Of a DNA stretch of 34,587 nucleotides, positions 16,941 to 23,459 are shown one piece after another. The stretch's first letter is position 1. Each line of letters begins with the position of its first letter. The notes under the pieces are model-generated. The model did not search any database and had not been told where the DNA came from. It worked only from the letters and a program-made list of their open reading frames with translations. Source of the stretch: an uncultured Lentisphaeria bacterium (GTDB taxonomy: Bacteria > Verrucomicrobiota > Lentisphaeria > JABSQK01 > CAJWLW01). The translations under genes and the position numbers were made by a program. The stretch is taken from NCBI GenBank assembly GCA_913042885.1, contig CAJWLW010000016.1, positions 1 through 34,587 on the forward strand, given 5' to 3'.

Positions 16941-17912
16941 ATGGAGCGGCTCAAGGTTTTGTTTTTGCCGCAGCTTACCCTTACGGACGATTGCCAGAAC
17001 GCCGCCGTGGCAGCTATTGGTGACAGTCACGACCTGGCGATCTACGATGTGGAACGGCCGATACCCGAGCAGTTCGCGGGGCGGACGGTTGTGATCGACA
17101 CCGGTGGCACGGTCGGGACACACGAGATGATGGATGCCGCTACCGATACGAAGTTGTGGCAGGTCATGGGCAATGGTCTCGATCATGTCGATGTCGACTA
17201 CATGAAATCCAAGGGGTTCATTGTCTGCAATTGCGCCGGGGAATTGAGCAGTGTTGCCCTTGCAGAGTGCGCGATGATGTTTGTGCTGATGCTGGCGCGC
17301 AGCTATCCCGCGGCACGCAGGAATTTCGATGCCGGCGTCCTTTACAAGCCGCCCGGCTATGGGCTCGAGGGGAAGGTGCTGGGGATCATCGGCCTCGGCG
17401 CCAGCGGTGTCGAGTTCGCCCGTCGCGCCAAGGCGTTCGGCATGCGAATCCAGGCGATCGATATCCGCGAGATCGAGCCGGAGATCCTGGATGAAATCCA
17501 GCCCGAACTAATCGCCGGCCCCGATGAGCTCGACCGTGTCGCGGCCGCCGCTGACTTTCTCTCGGTGCATCTGCACCTGACCGATGCCACCCGCCACATC
17601 ATCGACGGCCGCCGCATCGGCCTGATGAAGCCGGATGCCTGTATCATCAACGTGGCACGGGGTGCCCTGGTGGATGAGGAGGCGATGTACGACGCACTGT
17701 TGAACGGGCGGCTGGGCGGTGCCGGCCTGGACGTGTTCAGTAACGAACCGACGGACCCGAGTTTGCCGGTCTACCAGTTGCCGAACGTAGTGGTGACGCC
17801 GCACGTATCCGGCGGCACCGATCTCACCCTCAGACTGCGTGCCGAAGCCGTAGCCGAAAACGTCGATCGCATTGCACAGGGGCTGGAGCTATTGTCCCGG
17901 GTCGATGGTTGA
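16941..17912 (+). CDS. D-isomer-specific 2-hydroxyacid dehydrogenase
   Basis: This encodes a 323-residue NAD-dependent dehydrogenase of the SerA/GhrA/hydroxypyruvate reductase superfamily, reducing 2-keto acids or oxidising D-2-hydroxy acids. The NAD motif G151-L-G-A-S-G156 is intact, and the catalytic set is R240 (NVARGALVDE), E269 (FSNEP) and H288 (VVVTPHVSGG). D174 after strand beta2 (AIDIRE) favours NAD over NADP. A strong AGGAG precedes the ATG. It follows the ceramidase-like gene after 189 bases and is close to the next PhyH gene. With the HpaI-type aldolase downstream it suggests handling of pyruvate-, glycerate- or tartronate-like fragments from sugar acids. It lacks the SerA ACT domain, so serine biosynthesis is unlikely. 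Confidence 0.92.
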   Translation: MERLKVLFLPQLTLTDDCQNAAVAAIGDSHDLAIYDVERPIPEQFAGRTVVIDTGGTVGTHEMMDAATDTKLWQVMGNGLDHVDVDYMKSKGFIVCNCAGELSSVALAECAMMFVLMLARSYPAARRNFDAGVLYKPPGYGLEGKVLGIIGLGASGVEFARRAKAFGMRIQAIDIREIEPEILDEIQPELIAGPDELDRVAAAADFLSVHLHLTDATRHIIDGRRIGLMKPDACIINVARGALVDEEAMYDALLNGRLGGAGLDVFSNEPTDPSLPVYQLPNVVVTPHVSGGTDLTLRLRAEAVAENVDRIAQGLELLSRVDG

Positions 17913-17946
17913 GGCCGAAACCGGCATAACCCCAAGGAATGTCAAG

Positions 17947-18795
17947 ATGGCCAGCTCGATTGATAGCCTGCAGGAACAAACCAAGCAGCTCGAAGAGGTG
18001 GGATACACGGTCGTTCCGAATGCACTTTCCCCCGAGTCCGTGGCAGCGACACAGGAGGCAGTGGTTGATTTGCTTGAGAAGGAAGCGGAAGTGGCCCGCT
18101 GCACGGGGACGCAGACGGATAATTTGCGGAATGCCCATGTCATCGTCGGCAAGCATCCGCACTTTTATGACTTTTTCCTGAACCCGCCGGTGATGGCAGT
18201 GGTCAATGCGATGCTGGGCGACGATGCGTTTTTGTACGACGCCAATATCCGGGTGCCAATGCCCACGGGCGAGCGGGATGTGCGGAAGGGGTTCCAGGTG
18301 CACGTTGACCGGGAGGATTATGCGGTCCGCCCGTTTGCCGGGGGGCGACATTTTCCAATGGCGCTGAATGTCGTCTGGTGCCTGACGGACTTTACCGCGG
18401 AAAACGGCACGACGTCTGTATGGCCCGGATCTCACCTGTCGGGCGAAGTGCCGGATCCGGAACAGGGTACATCGGGTGCGATCCAGCTGGAAGCCACGGC
18501 TGGGTCAGCGATCGCCTGGGATGCCGCGCTCTGGCACCAGGGCGGAGTGAACCGCAGCGATGCGCCGCGGTGGTGCGTCATTGGTTATTATCAGCGGGCG
18601 TGGATCAAAGGAAAAACAGATACGACACGCGTGGTGCCGCCCGAGGCGCTTGAACAAATGTCCGAAGACACAAAACACCTGCTGGGCATTGTCCCGGCGC
18701 CTTCGGATTATTCGGAAGTGAAAGCGTTGACGTCCGAAGAGCTCGAGGCGCTGACACTCGAGCAGAAAAAAGTGCTGGGGTTCGCGGTATATTGA
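17947..18795 (+). CDS. PhyH-family Fe(II)/2-oxoglutarate dioxygenase (4)
   Basis: This encodes a 282-residue PhyH dioxygenase with H119-x-D121 (QVHVDREDY), distal H197 (LWHQGGVNRSD) and R208. The ENGTTSVWPGSH strand is textbook for the family. AAGGA lies 8 bases before the ATG at 17947; the longer frame from 17872 overlaps the dehydrogenase gene and is unlikely. The C-terminus ends in a short charged helix-rich tail (TSEELEALTLEQKK). It lies 34 bases after the dehydrogenase gene and 60 bases before another PhyH gene of different sequence, so the two probably act on different positions or substrates of one pathway. Confidence 0.91.
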   Translation: MASSIDSLQEQTKQLEEVGYTVVPNALSPESVAATQEAVVDLLEKEAEVARCTGTQTDNLRNAHVIVGKHPHFYDFFLNPPVMAVVNAMLGDDAFLYDANIRVPMPTGERDVRKGFQVHVDREDYAVRPFAGGRHFPMALNVVWCLTDFTAENGTTSVWPGSHLSGEVPDPEQGTSGAIQLEATAGSAIAWDAALWHQGGVNRSDAPRWCVIGYYQRAWIKGKTDTTRVVPPEALEQMSEDTKHLLGIVPAPSDYSEVKALTSEELEALTLEQKKVLGFAVY

Positions 18796-18855
18796 GGCGA
18801 GCGAAAGCCGATTGGCAGCGTGTTTCTTCGCTGAAGCAAAACCTGAAGGGTACCT

Positions 18856-19818
18856 GTGACAGATTATTCCAAGATGATCGACTCGATTGACGACCTGAAC
18901 GACCCGGCGTGCCTGCGGTCACGGATGGAAGATAACGGGTATCTGTACTTCCACCGACTTGTCGATCCCGACCGCGCGCTCGGCGTCAAGCGCGATATCA
19001 TGGCGCTGCTGCGGGAGCATTCCATCATCGAAGACGACGGTGCGGCGGAGCCGATGTGGAGCGGTGGGCCGGAGCCGACGGAAACGGAATACATGGCTGT
19101 ATACGATCGAATCGCCCGGCTCGATTCGTTTCAGCAGCTTGCCAGGTCGCCCGAAATCATTTCGGTGATCGAGGCGATCTGTGGCGAGCCGGTCCAAGTG
19201 TGGGAGCAGCAGCTGATCCGCATCGTTTATCCGGAACCGGAGGCGGCGACAGTCCGGGGGGTCGGCGCGCATCAGGATGGCGATCCGGCATTGGGTTACC
19301 AGGCCGAATCCTTTTTCACCACCTGGGTGGCGCTGATGGACATCGACATGAGCGTGGGCGGACTCGCGGTTTCCCCCGAATCGCACAAGCGCGGGCTGCT
19401 GAAAGCCAAGGGTATGGTGGCAAGCTCGGCAAAGGATGCCCAAAAAAAGTCCTATGGCCTCGATGCCGATGCACTGGAGTGGGCGACCACCGAGTATGCG
19501 CCCGGCAGTACCGTGATCTTTGCCAGCCGGACGGTGCACCGCGGTATGCCGAATCATTCCGATCGAATCCGGTTGTCGGGAGATTTCCGTTACCAGCGCG
19601 CCTCGGATACGGCCGGCTGGCTGGCGCACACGCTGGGGCCGGATGTACGACGTGTGGCGCAGGCGATCGACGAGACACTTTCAGGCCGCGCGTTGTATGT
19701 GACGACCCGGCCGTCGCCGGAAATTATCGTCAAAGTACGCCGGCAAATGCTGGAGGAAAAGAACAGCACCCTGGAACGTGCGCAGGAACTGGTACAGGAA
19801 ATTTCGGAACGTGAGTGA
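18856..19818 (+). CDS. PhyH-family Fe(II)/2-oxoglutarate dioxygenase (5)
   Basis: This encodes a 320-residue PhyH-like dioxygenase, the longest in the window. Iron ligands are H139-x-D141 (GAHQDGDPAL) and H228 (RTVHRGMPNHS), with R237 or R239 as 2-oxoglutarate contact. The start is a GTG with AAGGG 6 bases upstream; no ATG in the frame keeps the conserved N-terminal helix. The tail (about 285-320) is a predicted coiled or amphipathic helix (LERAQELVQEISERE). The AVSPESH segment replaces PGSH. It is only distantly similar to the preceding PhyH protein, which argues against recent tandem duplication. Confidence 0.88.
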   Translation: MTDYSKMIDSIDDLNDPACLRSRMEDNGYLYFHRLVDPDRALGVKRDIMALLREHSIIEDDGAAEPMWSGGPEPTETEYMAVYDRIARLDSFQQLARSPEIISVIEAICGEPVQVWEQQLIRIVYPEPEAATVRGVGAHQDGDPALGYQAESFFTTWVALMDIDMSVGGLAVSPESHKRGLLKAKGMVASSAKDAQKKSYGLDADALEWATTEYAPGSTVIFASRTVHRGMPNHSDRIRLSGDFRYQRASDTAGWLAHTLGPDVRRVAQAIDETLSGRALYVTTRPSPEIIVKVRRQMLEEKNSTLERAQELVQEISERE

Positions 19819-19889
19819 ATGGCAAATCGCCACCACCGCCGCATTGTCGGCGGACAGTTATTGAACAACGAACACAAGACGGGATAGCG

Positions 19890-20666
19890 ATGAAAAACAA
19901 TTGGGTACGTGAAAAACTGCTTGCCGGCGAATCGGTCCTCGGTCTGCAAATGGGATTGGGCAGTCCGGCTGTTGCCGAAATGCTGGGCTACGCCGGCTAT
20001 GACTGGCTGGTGATCGAGACCGAGCACAATGCGCTGGACTTCTCGCAGATGGAGCACATGATGATGGCGATGAGCAGTACCGATGTGGTGCCGCTGGTAC
20101 GCCCCTCCTCGGGTGATCCGCTGGTTATTCAAAAGGTGCTCGACGCCGGTGCGATGGGGCTTTTCGTGCCCATGATTCGTACCGCCGCGGATGCCGAGGC
20201 GGTCGTGAAAGCGACACGGTATCCACCGGAAGGCATACGTGGTTTCGGGCCGTTGCGGGCATCGCAATACACCATGGATTACCCGGATTATTTTGCCCGC
20301 AGCAACGACAATGTCCTGGTTTCCTTCATCCTGGAGACCAAAGAGGCACTGGCGAACCTCGAGGAGATCATGGCGGTCCCGGGCGTTGATGCGCTTTACT
20401 TCGGCTTGTTCGACCTGTGCATCTCGCTCGGCCTGAACCCGATCAACATGCCGTTTCCGGAAATCGACGCCGCGATCGAGCGGGGGCTCGAGTTCAGCCG
20501 CAAAACGGGCGTGGCAATCGGGATCGGTGTCGGCAGTCCGGAAGACCTGCGCTTCCGACTCGACCAGGGCATGCGGTTCATGGTGTACGGGACGGACTAC
20601 ATGCTCCTGCAAAATGCAGCGAAAACGGGCATTGAGGCTTTCCGCGAGTATACTGGCGGGTCCTGA
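19890..20666 (+). CDS. HpcH/HpaI-family class II aldolase
   Basis: This encodes a 258-residue aldolase of the HpaI/2-keto-3-deoxy-L-rhamnonate aldolase (RhmA/GarL) family, which reversibly splits 2-keto-3-deoxy sugar acids or dihydroxy-diacids to pyruvate and an aldehyde using a divalent metal. Conserved elements are TEH near residue 45 (catalytic His), R in PLVRPSSGD, the AGAMGLFVPM and TRYPPEGIRGFG motifs, a metal-binding E in FILETKEAL and D in YFGLFDL. The family form around the last ligand is GPADLS, so GLFDLC is a variant. It sits between the PhyH pair and a sugar-isomerase-like gene, 71 bases after the former. It is the best hint that the pathway yields keto-deoxy sugar acids. Confidence 0.9.
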   Translation: MKNNWVREKLLAGESVLGLQMGLGSPAVAEMLGYAGYDWLVIETEHNALDFSQMEHMMMAMSSTDVVPLVRPSSGDPLVIQKVLDAGAMGLFVPMIRTAADAEAVVKATRYPPEGIRGFGPLRASQYTMDYPDYFARSNDNVLVSFILETKEALANLEEIMAVPGVDALYFGLFDLCISLGLNPINMPFPEIDAAIERGLEFSRKTGVAIGIGVGSPEDLRFRLDQGMRFMVYGTDYMLLQNAAKTGIEAFREYTGGS

Positions 20667-20765
20667 GCTTGCAACGGGAACGGACTTGGTTCCCGCCGCG
20701 GCGGAAACAACAACCTTGAATTGATTCTACATTCCGAAACACCAGAAACAGAAAGGGAGAAGATT

Positions 20766-21728
20766 ATGGCATTCAAATACACCGTCGTGACGGATACGAT
20801 GGCATGGATCGGTTACAACGTCCTGGAACAGCCGCAGGAAGTTCTCAGCGCAGTCAAGGAAGCCGGCTACGACGGCATTGACCTGCCCGGTGATCCGACA
20901 CGGATGGACGGCAGTGAATGGCGGAAAATGACCGAGGACGCCGGACTGGAAGTGCCGGAGCTGCTGGGCGCCTGGGGCTACTACCATGCCGGCGAAGAGC
21001 GCCTCCTCGCCAGCCCGGTCCCGGAGAAACGGGGACACGCAGTCCAGTATGCCAAAGACACAGTTGACCTGGCGGCGGAGATCGGGGCCAGTTTCGTGGA
21101 GGTGTGTCCCGCCCAGCCGGCTATTCCGCAACTGCCCTTTCCGGATGAGGACATCTCGACACTGCGTTCGCATTTTAAGGACTCGATACGTGAAGTCTGC
21201 GAGCACGCCGCGACGTGTGGGGTGACGATCCTGCTGGAGCCGTTGAACTGTTATGAAGGGCTCCCCGGGGTGCTGACGACAGTCATCGAAGCGGTCAACT
21301 ACATCGAGGAGCTGAAGATCGACAACCTGGGCGTACAGCCGGACAATTATCACATGAATGCCGGCGAAGCATCGATCACGCAGGCGGTCAGGACCGCCGG
21401 CAAACACATCAAGCATTACCACTTCAACGAAACCAACCACATGACCCACGGGACCGGTCACGCCGATTTCCGGGAGATCGTGCGCATCCTGAAGGAGATC
21501 GGGTACGACGGGTACCTGGCGTTCTACATGCCGCAGACATCGCAGCAGATTTTCCAGAGCACGCCCGGCATCGGTTACGGTAAATTGGACGCCGCTGCGG
21601 TTGGCAGCAGCATCGCCAAGAAATCGCTTCTCGAGTATTTGTCGCAACCGATTCGACTGCTGAAGGAAATCGAACAGACAGTCGAGCTTGAGCGAGATCT
21701 ATACGAGCTCGACTCGACGAGATACTAA
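20766..21728 (+). CDS. Sugar phosphate isomerase/epimerase-like TIM barrel
   Basis: This encodes a 320-residue xylose-isomerase-like TIM-barrel protein (AP endonuclease 2 superfamily) that probably isomerises, epimerises or dehydrates a sugar or keto acid. Metal-site residues visible are E158 (ILLEPLNCYE), D193 with H196 (VQPDNYHMN) and H219 (KHYHFNETNH). The final metal-binding glutamate, usual in GYDGYLSIE-like motifs, appears lost: the protein reads GYDGYLAFYMP, with Y254 in its place. A second histidine-rich stretch (HMTHGTGHADF) is typical of the DTE/Hyi branch. GGGAG precedes the ATG by about 7 bases. It is the last gene of the plus-strand series. Activity should not be assumed unless another residue supplies the ligand. 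Confidence 0.83.
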   Translation: MAFKYTVVTDTMAWIGYNVLEQPQEVLSAVKEAGYDGIDLPGDPTRMDGSEWRKMTEDAGLEVPELLGAWGYYHAGEERLLASPVPEKRGHAVQYAKDTVDLAAEIGASFVEVCPAQPAIPQLPFPDEDISTLRSHFKDSIREVCEHAATCGVTILLEPLNCYEGLPGVLTTVIEAVNYIEELKIDNLGVQPDNYHMNAGEASITQAVRTAGKHIKHYHFNETNHMTHGTGHADFREIVRILKEIGYDGYLAFYMPQTSQQIFQSTPGIGYGKLDAAAVGSSIAKKSLLEYLSQPIRLLKEIEQTVELERDLYELDSTRY

Positions 21729-22074
21729 AGAAAACGACGAAATTACGCGTAAATAGTCGCCGATTATCCCGCCATACAGGCGGCGATGCCGCCCGCGAGA
21801 GGACTCTCTCTCAAAAAAAAATATCAGGCGATAAAACGCCGCAATCCCCCGCCCTTAATGGTTTTCGCCGTTTCGGCAGACAGCGAATTTGTCCGTGTGC
21901 CATTTTTTTCTTGGAATTCGGCAGAGAAAACATATAACAGGTAATGATTGTGGTAGGGAACCGTGATCGCGGCGGCGAAAAAACGCCATACATTTGCAAG
22001 ATTGAATCCGGCACGTGAAACACAGTGATCCGGAATCGCAGCGAAAAAAACCAACGAAAAAGGAGAGGGAGAAA
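21729..22074. other. Intergenic region: end of the long series and leader of the LamG gene
   Basis: This 346-bp gap holds a GGCGGC-GAT-GCCGCC hairpin (21779-21793) that may end the upstream transcript but lacks a following T-run on the plus strand, an A9 tract (about 21813-21821), two similar hairpins of the form GGCG-A(T/A)AAAA-CGCC (21827-21840 and 21974-21987), and a promoter at 21911-21938. No coding frame is convincing. Confidence 0.55.
21911..21938 (+). promoter_or_regulatory. Sigma70-like promoter of the LamG/collagen gene
   Basis: TTGGAA (21911-21916) is followed after 16 bases by TATAAC (21933-21938). The implied leader of about 130 bases contains the second GGCG-A6-CGCC hairpin and ends in AAAGGAGAGGG before the ATG. 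The -35 context TTGGAATTCG resembles TTGCAATTCG of the promoter at 881-909. Confidence 0.55.
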
Positions 22075-23277
22075 ATGCGTTATTTCTTAATCGCAGTTTT
22101 AGCAATGCTGTTCGTCGGAAGTCAGGCAAAGGCCGGTCTTGTGGCTTACTATTCGTTTGATCACTTTACTGGCGACCCGACCGGGGTTCCGCCTTTTCAC
22201 CAGTACGGACTCTATGACGACGTTTCGGATATGGACAACGATGCGTCGGCCGGTGGGAGCACATGGGTCCCCGGCGAGGGCATCTCCGGTGGCGCGGTTG
22301 CATTGACGAATGATGAGATCGGTGGCAATACGATGGCCGCAAACCTCGGGATCATGGAGGATGTAAGCTATTCGTTCTGGGTGAATCCGGATGATCAACT
22401 TGCTTACCAGGAGGAGGCGATCCTGATACGTACCAATGCCAACGGTACGGTCCTGCAGGCGATCTGGATAACCGGTGATCCCCCGGGACACCCGTCAGCG
22501 TACTGGGGAACAAACACGCTGAAGCTTGTTGTCGCGGTCGACGGGGTGTTACATACGATCAGGCCACTGCATGCGAATGGTGACATGCCGCAGGGTGAAT
22601 GGACCCATATCACGATTGTCTTCGACACTGACTACAACGGCACTGCTGGTACGAACGTGTTGATTGTTTACGTCAATGGCTATAGCGATTGGTTGACAAC
22701 CGCTGATGGTGCCCTCAATGGGACGGCTCGTATCGGTGTCGAACAGGGTCACAGCATTGGCAACGGGCCTGCGGCGAATGATGGCTTCAACGGGTTGATG
22801 GATGAGGTGAAGATCTTCGACCATGCCTTGAGCGGAGCGGAAGTCGCGGCGTTGTACACTGAGGGCCTGGGCGGAGTTGGGATGCTCAACCACCTCCTGG
22901 CGAACAGCGGCGGAGGCGGCGCAGGCGAGCAGGGTCCGCAGGGCAAAGAGGGGCCGTCAGGAAGTGATGGTGCCGCTGGTGCCGCTGGTGCCGATGGTGC
23001 CGCTGGTGCCGCTGGTGCACAGGGGGCGCAGGGCAAGCAAGGGGACACCGGCGCCAACGCGCCGTGCGTGAATTGCGCCGATGTCGCCGACGCAGCCGTG
23101 GACCTGACCTGCGCTCTCTTGGCAGGCAATCCCGCGAACTCGGTCGCGGACTTGTATGCAGCTGCGCAGACCGTCGCTAATTCCATCTTGATCAGCGCTA
23201 ATATCTGCGACGAGGCCGCCTGCGATCTCGCCGGCGAAATCCAGAGTGCACTCGACGCTGCAGTCGAGGACAAGTAG
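22075..23277 (+). CDS. Secreted LamG-domain protein with collagen-like stalk and cysteine C-terminal domain
   Basis: This encodes a 400-residue exported protein. Residues 1-20 are a signal peptide (MRYFLIAVLAML, cleavage near QAKA). Residues about 21-275 form a concanavalin-like LamG domain (GLVAYYSFDHF, GIMEDVSYSFWVNP, NGLMDEVKIFDHALSGAEVAALY), a fold that binds glycans or proteins. Residues about 283-328 are a Gly-X-Y collagen-like stalk (GEQGPQGKEGPSGSDG, then GAA/GAD/GAQ repeats). The last 71 residues contain C331, C334, C346, C378 and C383, the same spacing as the small protein at 199-801. The start has a strong AAAGGAG site; a frame extending to 22015 has no role. It has its own promoter and terminator. 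A cell-surface adhesin or glycan-binding role is inferred. Confidence 0.88.
   Translation: MRYFLIAVLAMLFVGSQAKAGLVAYYSFDHFTGDPTGVPPFHQYGLYDDVSDMDNDASAGGSTWVPGEGISGGAVALTNDEIGGNTMAANLGIMEDVSYSFWVNPDDQLAYQEEAILIRTNANGTVLQAIWITGDPPGHPSAYWGTNTLKLVVAVDGVLHTIRPLHANGDMPQGEWTHITIVFDTDYNGTAGTNVLIVYVNGYSDWLTTADGALNGTARIGVEQGHSIGNGPAANDGFNGLMDEVKIFDHALSGAEVAALYTEGLGGVGMLNHLLANSGGGGAGEQGPQGKEGPSGSDGAAGAAGADGAAGAAGAQGAQGKQGDTGANAPCVNCADVADAAVDLTCALLAGNPANSVADLYAAAQTVANSILISANICDEAACDLAGEIQSALDAAVEDK
22967..23020 (+). repeat. Short tandem repeat encoding the collagen-like stalk
   Basis: Copies of the 9-base unit GGTGCCGCT, with single-base variants such as GGTGCCGAT, encode Gly-Ala-Ala/Asp runs. Because the unit is nine bases long, gain or loss of units would change stalk length without a frameshift. 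Confidence 0.75.
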
Positions 23278-23302
23278 GCGCACGACACATTGTTTGACTG
23301 GG

Positions 23303-23339
23303 AAAGCCCGGGAATCACTTGATTCCCGGGCTTTTTCTT
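23303..23339 (+). terminator. Strong intrinsic terminator after the LamG gene
   Basis: A perfect 15-bp stem, AAAGCCCGGGAATCA (23303-23317) with TGATTCCCGGGCTTT (23320-23334), is followed by TTCTTT. It lies 26 bases after the stop codon. Confidence 0.9.
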
Positions 23340-23423
23340 TGTCGGCAGACAATCGTTTTTCGCGCTCACCCCGGCAGGTGGGAGGCGGCTTTGCGCCTCT
23401 CGGGACTGAACGAGCCGCATCCC

Positions 23424-23452
23424 TTGCGTTTCTCTCACCCTACTGCTATGCT
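23424..23452 (+). promoter_or_regulatory. Candidate promoter implying a near-leaderless transcript
   Basis: TTGCGT (23424-23429) and TATGCT (23447-23452) are 17 bases apart. The ATG of the following gene is only 8 bases after the -10, and no Shine-Dalgarno sequence is present. Confidence 0.35.
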
Positions 23453-23459
23453 CCTGCCC

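Noticed and set aside
21779..21793. GGCGGC-GAT-GCCGCC hairpin as an intrinsic terminator
   Set aside because: No T-run follows on the plus strand; only an A-run appears about 20 bases later, so I list it as structure only.
22940..23050. CRISPR-like short direct repeats
   Set aside because: The repeats are 9-base codon repeats inside a coding frame giving Gly-X-Y; there are no spacers.
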